A stretch of 64,000 nucleotides of DNA from the NCBI GenBank assembly GCA_022010055.1, contig CP091737.1, positions 310,001 to 374,000 on the forward strand, written 5' to 3'. The stretch's first letter is position 1, and every line of letters starts with the position of its first letter. The position numbers and the translations under genes were made by a program. This stretch comes from Treponema sp. (GTDB taxonomy: Bacteria > Spirochaetota > Spirochaetia > Treponematales > Treponemataceae). Below the pieces are notes generated by a model, which ran no database searches, had not been told where the DNA came from, and saw only the letters and a list, made by a program, of their open reading frames with translations. Positions 19,111-28,617 of this stretch are shown piece after piece.

Positions 19111-20376
19111 TTATTTTGTTTCTTTGGAAGCGGCATCCTGCTGGGTTTTTACAATTTTTTCAATTATATTGCGGTTGTCAAGCAGGTCGCCTATAGACTG
19201 GTTGTGATGGATTCTTGTTATCACGTTCGCAAACAGTCCTGAAACATCTGTGCTTATGTACCATTCTTTTGTAAGGAGCTCTTCGTGGTAAACGGCGTTT
19301 GTTCCGATTACTCGGTAGAATAATCCCTGCTTGTACGCTTCGTCAAAAAGTTCTATCGCGTTTCCGGTAAAGAACGGAAGGCTGATTGCCGCGATGACTT
19401 TTGTGGCGCCGTTGTCTTTAAGGAATGACATTGCCTTTAGCAGAGTTCCGCCTGTTCCAAGCATATCGTCTGCCAGGAAAGCGACCTTTCCTTTTACGTC
19501 GCCAAGAAGTTTTACGCTTTTTATGTTGGTATCCTTTGCATTCTGGGTAACTACAGAATAATCTCTTTCCTTGTAAATCATTGCCAGCGGAAGCTTAAGT
19601 CCGGAAGCGTAGAATTTGTTCCGGTCAATCGCGCCTGTGTCCGGGGAAACAACTACAAGGTCGTCATCCTTGCCGGTAAGGTCGACAATTTTTCCAAGCT
19701 CGCGGATAATCTGGTAGCTTGCGTGAAGGTTTTCAAGGTTTATTGTGTTAAATGCGTTTACAATTTCGCGGCTGTGGATATCCAGCGTGATGATGCGCGA
19801 AACACCGAGCATTTCGTAAACATGGCCGAGCATTGCGGCGGCAAGTCCTTCGCGTCCCTTTTTCTTGTGCTGGCGGCTGTAAGGGTATACAGGAACTACC
19901 AGCGTTATATGCGCGGCGCCCGCCTGGCGTACGGAATCAATCGTATTCAGAAGGCACATCAAATGGTCGTTTACAGAAAGCGAAAGTTTGTTTTTTCCGC
20001 CATTAAGACTTATAACTTCATGATTTTCTACATCCTGAAAAATAAACACATCTTTTCCGCGGATTGATTCGTTGATTTCTGTTTTAAATTCACCGTTTGC
20101 AAAGTAAGTGAACGATGTGTCAACTTTAAAAGTCGGAGCGCGGTACTTGTCAATTGCGCCACGGATAACAAGATCAGATGTCTCCAGGTCATTGTCAAGG
20201 TTAATCTTGTTGATAAGTTCCGATTTTTCAAGATTGTAACGTTTTGAAATGGCATCGTTTTTAAGGGTAAAACGATGTTTGTACATGTGTTTTAAATGTG
20301 TGATTACTGCATCTGCAAAGGCTTCACCGCCAGGGCATGCAATAACCGCAAGCTCAGTTGGTTCTGAATACGGCAT
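19111..20376 (-). CDS. prs: Ribose-phosphate pyrophosphokinase, long form
   Basis: Makes PRPP from ribose 5-phosphate and ATP, feeding purine, pyrimidine, histidine and tryptophan synthesis. At 421 residues it is about 100 longer than the common bacterial enzyme, matching the long form seen in spirochaetes. Visible motifs: PYSRQHKK (ATP loop), TLDIHSREI (pyrophosphate/metal site His), VVVSPDTGAIDR, and the PRPP-binding loop FLADDMLGTGGTLLKA. Extra length is in the N-terminal third. It lies 38 bp upstream of the FGGY-HAD gene in the same direction and may share its transcript. Confidence 0.93.
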   Translation of the reverse strand: MPYSEPTELAVIACPGGEAFADAVITHLKHMYKHRFTLKNDAISKRYNLEKSELINKINLDNDLETSDLVIRGAIDKYRAPTFKVDTSFTYFANGEFKTEINESIRGKDVFIFQDVENHEVISLNGGKNKLSLSVNDHLMCLLNTIDSVRQAGAAHITLVVPVYPYSRQHKKKGREGLAAAMLGHVYEMLGVSRIITLDIHSREIVNAFNTINLENLHASYQIIRELGKIVDLTGKDDDLVVVSPDTGAIDRNKFYASGLKLPLAMIYKERDYSVVTQNAKDTNIKSVKLLGDVKGKVAFLADDMLGTGGTLLKAMSFLKDNGATKVIAAISLPFFTGNAIELFDEAYKQGLFYRVIGTNAVYHEELLTKEWYISTDVSGLFANVITRIHHNQSIGDLLDNRNIIEKIVKTQQDAASKETK

Positions 20377-20443
20377 TCTTCAAACCTCTTTAATTTTGTG
20401 GGAGTAAAAAGATAATATCATTTTTTTTTATGCTATTCAATGT

Positions 20444-21409
20444 TTATCTTAAAAACACAAAGGCATCGTATGCGGCGTAAAGCAGAATCATTGCTATTCC
20501 GCAGGCGCGGTTCAGGCGGTATTTAGGGCGCGCCATGAGCCATACCAGCGCGCTGAACGCAATCAGAATCACCGTGTCGAAAATGCAGGCGGAATCCACC
20601 GCAAGAGGTCTGATTGTCGCTGAGACCCCAAGTATGAACAGGATGTTAAAAATGTTCGAGCCGATTACGTTTCCCATGGCGATGTCATTTTCACCTTTCT
20701 TTGCCGCGATTATGCTTGTGACAAGCTCAGGAAGGCTTGTTCCGAATGCGACTACTGTAAGGCCGATCAGCGTGTCGCTCATTCCGGCGGCTTTTGCGAT
20801 GTACGTCGCGCTTTTTACAACCATCTGGCCGCCTGCGATTACGCCAGCAAGTCCTGCGGCGGTAACAAGAACACTTTTTGCAACAGGCGATTTTTTTTCT
20901 TCAGGATTTTGGCAGGTTTCTTCTGTCTGGTTCGCAAGTGAATACGAAACCGTTGAATACATAAAGATTACAAAGAACAGAAGAAGCATGATTCCGTCTG
21001 TGCGCGAAATGATGTTCCTTGCCGACTCCGGATCGAAAAATTTATCCGCGAACATAAGGAAAAGAGCGGCTGTAATTAAGATTGAAAAAGGGAAGTCTTT
21101 TTTCATCAGGGATTTTCCCATTTCCATAGGACTTATCGCCGCCGCGCAACCTGCAACAAGCATAAGGTTTACTATATTTGAGCCGACTACATTTCCTATG
21201 GCAATTCCTTCTACGCCCTGGATTGCGGAAGTGACGCTTACGGCAAGCTCAGGAAGGCTTGTTCCGAATGAAACTATCGTAAGACCTATGACAATTGAAG
21301 GAATGTGGAATGCTTTTGCGATTGCAGAAGCGCCGTCAACAAAAAAATCTGCGCCTTTTACCAGGAATGCAAATCCTGCGGCAAGAATAAAAATTTGAAA
21401 GAAAATCAT
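20444..21409 (-). CDS. Calcium/sodium antiporter (CaCA family, YrbG-like)
   Basis: A 321-residue inner-membrane protein with about ten helices arranged as two homologous halves. Each half carries the alpha-repeat motif: GLTIVSFGTSLPELAVSVTSA followed by GNVVGSNIVNL in the first, and GLTVVAFGTSLPELVTSI with GNVIGSNIFNI in the second. These Glu and Asn residues bind the cations. It should exchange Ca2+ or a similar ion for Na+. It is a single gene on the minus strand. Confidence 0.93.
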   Translation of the reverse strand: MIFFQIFILAAGFAFLVKGADFFVDGASAIAKAFHIPSIVIGLTIVSFGTSLPELAVSVTSAIQGVEGIAIGNVVGSNIVNLMLVAGCAAAISPMEMGKSLMKKDFPFSILITAALFLMFADKFFDPESARNIISRTDGIMLLLFFVIFMYSTVSYSLANQTEETCQNPEEKKSPVAKSVLVTAAGLAGVIAGGQMVVKSATYIAKAAGMSDTLIGLTVVAFGTSLPELVTSIIAAKKGENDIAMGNVIGSNIFNILFILGVSATIRPLAVDSACIFDTVILIAFSALVWLMARPKYRLNRACGIAMILLYAAYDAFVFLR

Positions 21410-21436
21410 TTTCGCCTCTCGGCAAACTATAGCACT

Positions 21437-21811
21437 TTAGGCGTTGATGGAAAAGAGCGCGCCCGGTTCAGGTCTTGCGCCAGCCACTCCGTTCGGAACT
21501 GAATCCGCGGCTTTTACAGCCTGCCTGATTTGCGTCTGGTAGTTTGTTATCATGGAGTCAATCTGCTCCGGCGTTGAATTTTTTACCGCGGCGGGAATTT
21601 TTCCGCTTTTTATTGAAGAAAGATGGTCAATCAGTGTGTTTAATATCTGGATTTTTGAAATGGAAATGCCGTTCTGTCCGTTTTTTGCGACAAAGCCGGA
21701 AACATGGTCAAAATGTGAGTACAGCACAACGGACTTGCTTACCGGAACATAAAGTTTTGCGGCGTTTGAAGAGGATATATTTGTGTATGCAGAATTGATA
21801 GAAACTGACAT
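21437..21811 (-). CDS. Hypothetical 124-residue protein
   Basis: A small soluble-looking protein without signal peptide. It has a helical middle (QILNTLIDHLSSIKSGKIP, then TPEQIDSMITNYQTQIRQ) and a Gly/Pro-rich C-terminus. CCGGAGGTTGATATG gives a good ribosome-binding site for the start. It does not match a family I recognise. It lies between the antiporter gene and repeat copy C. Confidence 0.6.
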   Translation of the reverse strand: MSVSINSAYTNISSSNAAKLYVPVSKSVVLYSHFDHVSGFVAKNGQNGISISKIQILNTLIDHLSSIKSGKIPAAVKNSTPEQIDSMITNYQTQIRQAVKAADSVPNGVAGARPEPGALFSINA

Positions 21812-21872
21812 ATCAACCTCCGGAAATTAAAGCATTTCTACACTTTAAATATCGGAAGTTGAAAAAAACAGT

Positions 21873-22064
21873 TTAGGCTTAATTTCGAGTTTTTTTTTAC
21901 AAATTACGAAAGAACGCTTTCGGCCTATTTCCAATTTGCTCAGATGGATTTGGCTCGAATTCGGGTGCTCCGCACTTTAATTAATTCAATCGCCAAAAAT
22001 CTTCGCAAATTGCAAATCTGCCTGCGCTTTTATTCTTTTTACAAAAAACTCGATATTCAACCAG
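21873..22064 (-). repeat. Dispersed ~190-bp imperfect palindrome, copy C
   Basis: Begins GGCTTAATTTCGAG and ends AAAAAACTCGATATTCAACC. It lacks the extra central module found in copies A, B and F. It sits immediately after the solute-binding-protein gene end. Confidence 0.88.
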
Positions 22065-22079
22065 TTTAGATAAATTAAG

Positions 22080-23346
22080 CTATATGCCTAGTTTTTTCAG
22101 GTCGGCGTAGCGTTCTTCCATTGAGGGAACTGGTTTGCCGTCTTCTGTCTGCACGGAGTCTGAAAGATACGGAATTATTACGCGGTATTTTATCTTGTTC
22201 CAAGTCGGCGGTCTTTTGTCCGGAACTGCGAAAATTCCTGCCTGCGGAATGTTTGTCAGCATCGCAGGGTAATAAACCGGAAGTATGTGCTCGTTCACGT
22301 CTTTTAGCGATGAAAATCCGCCTGCGATTCCAAACTGCGTTGTGTCAAGGTTGGATTTTATTTTTCGTTCTATAAATATGTGCTGTGTTTCTGTGGTAAA
22401 AAACCATGAAATGAATTCGGACGCCAGCAGCGCTTTTTTTGTTTGCTTTGCGATTCCCATGTAAATCATCGAGTCTTCCACAGGAATAAGACCGTTGTTG
22501 TTAAGCCAGCGGAAGTCCAGGTCTGAAAGCCGCGCCGCGCTCATTGAAAAAAGTTTGTCGGATGTTACAAAAGAAAACAGCGTCCTGCCGGAAGTAACCT
22601 GCCTGTCAGGGGTTTCTGAAAGATACTTGTATACAAAATCGCTTTCGGTCTGCGGCGAAGTGTTTGCCGCGGAAATCCATTCCTTCAGATATTTTGTGGT
22701 TGCTTCCACTGCGCTGCTGCTGTATGCAAATGCGCTGCTCTTGTCCTCCCGGAAATTTGCTCCAAGAAGCTGGGCGGTTGTGTAAAGAAAATCTGCGTTG
22801 CTCTGCGGTGCGAAACCTATCGCCGTGTAGTTGCCTTTCTTATTTCTTGTTAAAATCCGCTCCCGCTTCCTTAATCTCTTCCAGGGAAATTGTGTAGTCG
22901 TTCTTTATAAGATTTTCATTTTCTGTTGAAAAAATCATCGCCGGAATATTAAAATTTACAGGCAGAAGATACTGCCTGTGTCCGAAAGTTCCGGATTTTA
23001 AAAGAGTTCCGTAAAAATCATTGGTAGAGAGGTACTTTCTGTTGAAAAGAAAATCCAGCGGAATAAAATTCTTTCTGGTTCTGCCGTTCTTTAGGAGCGA
23101 ACCTGCGATTATGTCTGGCTGAAGTTCGCCTGGCTCAGGCGGAAGCTTGTCCGCAATGTTTTCCTTGTAGACAAGTATCGCTTTTTGCCTGTGGCTTTTG
23201 TTGTAAAGTTCTATGAACGGCGCAAATTCGCTGTTGTCGGTCCAGATTACAAGTCGTTTTTCCGGTTTCTTTTTGCAGCCTGCAAGTGTAAATGCTGCAA
23301 AGACTGCGGCAAGCAGCAGAATTTTTCTCAGAACGAATCTATGCAC
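22080..23346 (-). CDS. Extracellular solute-binding lipoprotein (one frameshift)
   Basis: The N-terminus MHRFVLRKILLLAAVFAAFTLAGCKKK is a lipoprotein signal with cysteine at residue 24. The ~415-residue product has the look of a family 1 binding protein (RLVIWTDNSEFAPFIELYNK near the start, QADF-type hinge later, KKALLASEFISWFFTTETQ and a C-terminal EERYADLKKLGI). The frame breaks near 22848, where removing one T from a TTTT run joins ADLTRNKKGNYTAIGF. There is no adjacent permease or ATPase, so it may serve a transporter elsewhere or have a non-transport role. Ligand unknown. Confidence 0.72.
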
Positions 23347-24637
23347 GCTTCATTTCTCCGGCAGTATTGTAAATTTCCGCATATACTTTTTCTATAAGCT
23401 CTTTTTCAATGCTGCTGAATGCTACGCGCAAAGTGTTTTCGTCGATTGAAATCGTTCCGATTCCTTTTTCGTTCAAAAGTTTCTGGCGCAATGCTTCCGC
23501 ATCGATTCCTTTTGTCCGGAAGCTCATAAAGTAGCCGGAATTGAACGGAAGCGGTTCAATCGCTTCTGATTTATGTGAGTCAACAAATTTTCTTACTTCA
23601 TCGTAACGTTCTTTAAGGACTTTTTTGAACGCGGCTTTTTCCGCGCTGTTTTCAGGGTCCTGGAAAGACTTAAGGATTAAATTCTGTTGACGGAGTCGCG
23701 GCGCATGAAACTGAGGAGCGGATTACGCCCATAAGTTTTTTTACAAGCGCGTCGTACTGTGAGTCCGTAAATCCCTTGCATCCGAACGTAAGGAATCCGC
23801 ATCTTAATCCCCATGCGAAGTCTTCTTTTGTAGGACCGTCTGCTTTTACGGCAAGAATGTTTTCGTGAAGGTCTGCGATGTGGGCAAAAAGACTTTCAGG
23901 CTCGATGTTTTCCTCGTAGTTAAGCCCGAAGTATGCATCGTCGCTTATGACAAGAATTTGCGCTCCGGTTTCGGCGGTTTCCTTCAGTATCCTGCAAAGT
24001 TCCTTTACTTCTTCAGTTGTAGGGCTGTAGCCGGAAGGATTCTGCGGAAAGTTCAGTATAAGACGTACTGAACCGTATTTTTTTGCTTCGTCTTTACGGC
24101 TTTTTCAAGTCCTGCAAGGTTGAATTTTCCGTTGCTGAACATTTCAAACTGGTGGAATTCAGAGCCGCGGCGCGCTTCTGCAATAAGAATGTAGTTGTCC
24201 CAGCTTGGGTTCGGCGCGAGCATCGGTTTTTCTGAATCTACAAAAAGATCCATTATGTATGAAAGTCCTGCCGTAAGCCCCGGAACTACCGCCGGAAGGG
24301 AAGTCTTTTTGTCTTTTAGCGAAGGATTTTTCTGAATCTGTTTTTGTTTCCATGCCTCGCGGATTGCAGGAATTCCTGCTGTAGGAGCGTATGCGACAAG
24401 TTCTCCGGAAGTCATTTCCGGTGCCCATTTATGAATGGAAGGAAGTATTGCCGGCTTGCCGTTTATTACGGTTGTACCGATTGTTCCGTTTGCGACAGAA
24501 GCCTTCTGTTTGGCCTCGCCGCCCTGTGCAATTATTCCGCGCGGAAAATAAATCCGTTTTCCAAGATCAGAAAATAATTTTTCTGCCGTCGTGCCTTTTA
24601 ATAAATCGTTTAATTCTTGTGCTAATGGGTTCAACAT
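23343..24637 (-). CDS. PLP-dependent class I/II aminotransferase (two frameshifts)
   Basis: The pieces give a ~430-residue fold-type I aminotransferase. Visible are GLTAGLSYIMDLFVD (cofactor cradle), PNPSWDNY, ILNFPQNPSGYSPT (substrate/PLP Asn), ISDDAYFGLNYEE (PLP-ring Asp and Tyr), the Schiff-base lysine in KADGPTKEDFAWGLRCGF, and a C-terminal domain ending RVAFSSIEKELIEKV. The WGLRCGF form of the lysine region marks a subgroup of spirochaetal enzymes annotated only as aminotransferase. The frame breaks near 24100 (missing A) and 23688 (extra A). The final codons overlap the start of the solute-binding-protein gene by a few bases. Substrate not predictable. Confidence 0.8.
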
Positions 24638-24712
24638 GATAAATTAGATTATAATGATTTTGTAAATCAATGTAAATCAATATTGCATATTTATGCATTT
24701 CAGGTGTAAAAA

Positions 24713-25702
24713 ATGGAAAAAAATAACATAAATCTTGTTGAACTTGAAAATTGCCGGAAGCTGGTTGAAAAATGCCGCGAAGAGGCGAAAAAACGTCTTA
24801 TAGGCCAGGAATACCTTATTGACGGAATCCTTACAGCGTTTATCGCAGGCGGCCATGTCCTTGTGGAAGGCGTTCCGGGTCTTGCGAAAACCCTTGCGGT
24901 AAAGACATTTGCCGAGATAAGCGGACTTGATTTCCGGCGCATTCAGTTTACTCCGGACCTTCTTCCTGCGGATGTAAGCGGAACTCTTATATATGAGCAG
25001 GGAAAAGGAACTTTCAGCGTGCGGAAAGGACCTGTCTTTTCAAATGTGGTTCTTGCCGACGAAATAAACCGCGCGCCTGCAAAAGTCCAGTCTGCGATGC
25101 TTGAGGCTATGGAAGAAAAGCAGGTTACTATTGGTGAGGAAACCTACAAGCTGCCTGAGCCGTTTTTTGTTCTTGCCACGCAGAATCCTATTGAACAGGA
25201 AGGAACTTATAATCTTCCGGAAGCGGAGCTTGACCGTTTCCTTTTAAAGCTCAATGTGTCTTATCCTTCCGCGGAAGAAGAGGTTGAAATTGTAAAAACT
25301 CAAGGCTCGGCGGCGAAAGTTCCTGTAAACCGTGTTCTTACGCCAATGGATCTGCTTAATTTCAGGGAGATGAATTCGCAGATTGCATGCGACAGTAAGA
25401 TTGTTGAATATATTGTGCAGCTGATTTCCGTAACGCGTCCGAGCCTGAAGAAAAAAACAGAGCACGACATAACGCGCTACATAACTTTCGGGGCTTCACC
25501 GCGCGCAGGCATCGCTCTTCTTCAGTGCGCAAAAGCCACGGCGCTTCTTGCGGGACGTTCCTTTGTCCTTCCTGAGGATGTAAAAAAGGTCGCGCCTCTT
25601 GTTCTTCGCCACAGAATTGTTCTTTCCTACGAGGCTGCCGCGGACAATATTTCTGCGGATGAAATTATTGCGAAAATTCTTGATTTCATCCCGGTACCTT
25701 AG
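24713..25702 (+). CDS. MoxR-type AAA+ ATPase of the bat operon
   Basis: A 329-residue MoxR-family chaperone ATPase with Walker A GVPGLAKT (about residue 49), Walker B VLADEINRAPAKVQSA, sensor 1 LATQNPIEQEGTYNLPEAELDRF and the C-terminal ASPRAGIALL sensor 2 region. AGGTGT lies eight bases before the ATG. MoxR proteins work with VWA-domain partners to mature or insert metal-binding proteins. The first gene of a six-gene plus-strand cluster, with a DUF58 gene 2 bp downstream. Confidence 0.94.
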   Translation: MEKNNINLVELENCRKLVEKCREEAKKRLIGQEYLIDGILTAFIAGGHVLVEGVPGLAKTLAVKTFAEISGLDFRRIQFTPDLLPADVSGTLIYEQGKGTFSVRKGPVFSNVVLADEINRAPAKVQSAMLEAMEEKQVTIGEETYKLPEPFFVLATQNPIEQEGTYNLPEAELDRFLLKLNVSYPSAEEEVEIVKTQGSAAKVPVNRVLTPMDLLNFREMNSQIACDSKIVEYIVQLISVTRPSLKKKTEHDITRYITFGASPRAGIALLQCAKATALLAGRSFVLPEDVKKVAPLVLRHRIVLSYEAAADNISADEIIAKILDFIPVP

Positions 25703-25704
25703 TT

Positions 25705-26616
25705 ATGGAACATTTACTTTCAGGGTCGAAGGATTCTTTATTTCAAAAAGCGACATATCTCCGCATTGCCGCCAGAAAACTTGCCGACAGCATGAGGAGC
25801 GGCGGATTCCGTTCTCTTTACCGCGGCCAGGGAATTGAATTTGCCGGTGTCCGCGAGTATCTGCGCGGCGACGATGTCCGCTCAATCGACTGGAATGTTA
25901 CTGCCCGGATGGGAAAACCGTTTGTCAAGATGTTTGACGAAGAGCATGAGCTCGAAATTTTTCTGATAGTTGACCGTTCCGCCTCGATGTTTACCGGCTC
26001 AAAAGGCAAGGTGAAGTATGAGACTGCCGCGGAAGTCGCGGCGCTTCTTGCTCTTGCCGGCGAGCTGAACGAAAGTCCTGTCGGCGCTGTTTTTTTTGAC
26101 GGAAAAATACATTTTTCATGCGCTCCGGAGTCTGGCCGCGAACGCACCATGCACATACTTTCCAGGCTTGATGAATTTGACGGCGCGGTAAAGGGCTCTG
26201 TCCTTGGAAACGCGATTACCGGCGCTGTGAAAATGCTAAGGCATCATTCGCTTGTTTTTGTTATTTCTGATTTCAGGAATTCAGGCTGGGAAGAACCTTT
26301 TAAACTCTTGTGCCAGAAAAATGACGTTGCGGCTATACGCATTGCGGATTCAACCGACTGGGAGCTTCCTGACGCAGGAGCGTTTGAATTTATGGACAAT
26401 GAAACCAATTTTCAGATGATTCTTCCGACTTCCTCTGGTGAATTTAAGTCTGCGTGGCGCGATTCCTACAGAAGAAGAACTGCCCGGCTGGAAGATTTCT
26501 GCGCCCGCCGCGGAGCAGGTTTTGTATCTGTCTCAACCGAAGAGGATTCCGTCCGTATTCTCCTGAACTTTTTTGCTTCAAGAAATTCTGGAAGCGGCAG
26601 GTGGGGGAACAGATGA
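25705..26616 (+). CDS. DUF58 domain protein of the bat operon
   Basis: A 303-residue protein with the DUF58 signature GIEFAGVREYLRGDDVRSIDWNVTARMGKPFVK, followed by a VWA-like core whose metal-site motif reads LIVDRSASMF (DxSxS). It is soluble, and usually the partner of MoxR. Start two bases after the moxR stop; its stop overlaps the next ATG by four bases (ATGA), so the genes are translationally coupled. Confidence 0.92.
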   Translation: MEHLLSGSKDSLFQKATYLRIAARKLADSMRSGGFRSLYRGQGIEFAGVREYLRGDDVRSIDWNVTARMGKPFVKMFDEEHELEIFLIVDRSASMFTGSKGKVKYETAAEVAALLALAGELNESPVGAVFFDGKIHFSCAPESGRERTMHILSRLDEFDGAVKGSVLGNAITGAVKMLRHHSLVFVISDFRNSGWEEPFKLLCQKNDVAAIRIADSTDWELPDAGAFEFMDNETNFQMILPTSSGEFKSAWRDSYRRRTARLEDFCARRGAGFVSVSTEEDSVRILLNFFASRNSGSGRWGNR

Positions 26617-27623
26617 GCATGACTTTAAAAAGATTTTTTCCGCTTTTAATTTTATTTTTTTCTTCAATCTATGTTTTTGCCCAGACTGAAACCAGCCAGA
26701 TGGTTCTGCCAAAACGGATTTATGTGGGCGACACTGCGGAGCTTCACTATACGTTCAATTCAAATGTGGATTTTTTCCCGAACGAGGAAACCCTTGATGA
26801 AAAGCCTCTTATTCTTGAAAAACTTCCGTTTGACAGCGACAACGAGAATTTTACGCTGAAAAAAGCGGTGATTCAAAAAAACGGTCTTCTGTACACTGTG
26901 GTCTTTACTTTTACGCCATGGAAGGTAGGAAGTCTGGATTTTCCGCAGTTTGATCTTCTTTCCGCGGTTTTTGGAACTCAAAATTCCGTTCCTTTTATTA
27001 TCAGTCCTAAGTCAATAGAAATTTCATCTATACTTACAAAGGACGAAGATTCGTCGCTGCGTGGAATAAAAGGGCCGCTCCTTTTTCCGGGAACGATTTA
27101 CGTGATTTATGCGCTGACCATACTTTTTGTCGCGGCTCTTGTTCTTCTTCTTCATACAGTCTTGAAGTGGCAGGAAATTTCATCAAATTGCAGACAGAAA
27201 AAAATACTCAGGGCTTATGCAAAAAATGCAAGGAGCGCCTTGAGGCAGTTCAGAAAACTTGAAAAAAATTCACTTCGCATAAATGATGTCGCCTTTTGCC
27301 TTGCGGTTCAGCAGATTTTCAGATATTACCTTACGGTCCGCTTCGGAAGAAAATTCGATGCTCTTTCAACGGAACAGATTTCCTCTGAATTCGAAAAGCT
27401 TACGGCCGGAACAATGAGCGACTTTATGCGCGAGAATGTTTCTTCTGTGCAGGATATTTTCCGCCGCGCGGACTACATACGTTTTGCGCACGGTTCTCTT
27501 GACTCCAGACGGGAACCTGCCAAGGTCTATGCCGCGGAGCTTCAGCCCGATGAGCGCTCGGTGATAATTGCAAATTCTCGGACCATAATAAAAGCGTTTG
27601 AAACAGGAGGGGAAGATGCCTGA
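26613..27623 (+). CDS. Membrane protein of the bat operon (DUF4381/BatD-like)
   Basis: Start placed at the ATG at 26613, preceded by GTGGGGGAAC, giving a signal peptide (FFPLLILFFSSIYVFAQ). The periplasmic domain (about residues 25-170) is beta-rich (IYVGDTAELHYTFNS, VVFTFTPWKVGSLDFPQFDLL). A transmembrane helix at about 178-202 is followed by a basic cytoplasmic helical domain (RKLEKNSLRINDVAFCLAV). This arrangement resembles the small membrane proteins found between DUF58 and BatA genes. The exact role is unknown. Confidence 0.72.
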   Translation: MSMTLKRFFPLLILFFSSIYVFAQTETSQMVLPKRIYVGDTAELHYTFNSNVDFFPNEETLDEKPLILEKLPFDSDNENFTLKKAVIQKNGLLYTVVFTFTPWKVGSLDFPQFDLLSAVFGTQNSVPFIISPKSIEISSILTKDEDSSLRGIKGPLLFPGTIYVIYALTILFVAALVLLLHTVLKWQEISSNCRQKKILRAYAKNARSALRQFRKLEKNSLRINDVAFCLAVQQIFRYYLTVRFGRKFDALSTEQISSEFEKLTAGTMSDFMRENVSSVQDIFRRADYIRFAHGSLDSRREPAKVYAAELQPDERSVIIANSRTIIKAFETGGEDA

Positions 27624-28617
27624 TTTTCAGAATCCAGCGGCTTTTCTTCTGCTTATAATGATTCCACTTTTGTTTATTTTCAGAAAAGCCGGAATTTTTT
27701 CCAGACCATCGTTTATTGTAACTCTTTCTGACTGGAACGGAAAGAATTTCCAGTGGCGCAAGCCTGCCCGAAGGTTCGCCTCTGTTCTTTCAAAAGCGCT
27801 TGTTATCGCAGGCTATGTTATAGTTGTCGTTGCGTTTTCCGAGCCTATCCTTTACAGGCAGGAACGTGTATATACTTCGCGCGGAACGGATATAGTGTTC
27901 GTGGTGGACATAAGCCCGAGCATGGCCGCGAAGGATATGGGCAGTTTTACGCGCCTTGAGACGGCGAAAACTTCAATTAAAAAACTGGTGGAATCTAATC
28001 CAGGGGCGACTTTTGGCGTTGTCGCAATGGGCGAGGACGCGGCGATTATTATTCCGCCTACGATTGACCAGAAAATTTTTGCGGAGCGCCTTGACTCAAT
28101 CAGCGTAGGCCAGCTTGGAAACGGAACCGCAATTGGAACTGGTGTCGCTACGGCTGTCTTCCATCTTGCCGGTTCGGCAGCGCCAAAAAAGTGCATTGTG
28201 CTTCTTACAGACGGAGAGAACAATTCCGGGGCGATCCATCCTGAGACAGCGGCGGAGCTTGCGAAGCGTAATAATGTCGCGCTTTATGTTCTGGGAATCG
28301 GCACGAACGGCTCTGTTCCTCTTGAATACACTGACCCAGTGACCGGAAAAAACTATTCTGGCTATCTTAATTCTTCCTATAGCGAGGAAGCCCTTAGGAA
28401 ACTTGCGGTTGCCGGCGAAGGAAGATTTTTTGAGATAAAATCGCTGAATGACTTTAACCTTGCGCTTTCAATGATTGTGAACAGCCAGAGCGTTGTGCAG
28501 ACTTATCATTCAAAGACCGTAAGCTGCGATTATTACGACAAGCTTCTTTTTGCGGCGGGAATTCTTTTTGTCTTAAGCTGGTGCGTAAAACGCATATTCT
28601 TAAAGGAGGCAATCTGA
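27616..28617 (+). CDS. batA: Aerotolerance protein BatA (VWA domain)
   Basis: Start at the ATG at 27616, just after AGGAGGGGAAG and overlapping the previous gene by 8 bp. Of the 333 residues, two N-terminal helices (about 10-25 and 60-78) are followed by a VWA domain with an intact metal-site motif VVDISPSMAAKD, the threonine near GNGTAIGTG, and LLTDGENNSG. A C-terminal helix returns to the membrane. The family protects anaerobes such as Bacteroides from oxygen by an unclear mechanism; the name rests on position and domain structure. Confidence 0.88.
   Translation: MPDFQNPAAFLLLIMIPLLFIFRKAGIFSRPSFIVTLSDWNGKNFQWRKPARRFASVLSKALVIAGYVIVVVAFSEPILYRQERVYTSRGTDIVFVVDISPSMAAKDMGSFTRLETAKTSIKKLVESNPGATFGVVAMGEDAAIIIPPTIDQKIFAERLDSISVGQLGNGTAIGTGVATAVFHLAGSAAPKKCIVLLTDGENNSGAIHPETAAELAKRNNVALYVLGIGTNGSVPLEYTDPVTGKNYSGYLNSSYSEEALRKLAVAGEGRFFEIKSLNDFNLALSMIVNSQSVVQTYHSKTVSCDYYDKLLFAAGILFVLSWCVKRIFLKEAI

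Noticed and set aside
20535..21398. Plus-strand 287-codon frame opposite the antiporter
   Set aside because: Antisense shadow of a highly conserved CaCA antiporter gene; lacks a ribosome-binding site.
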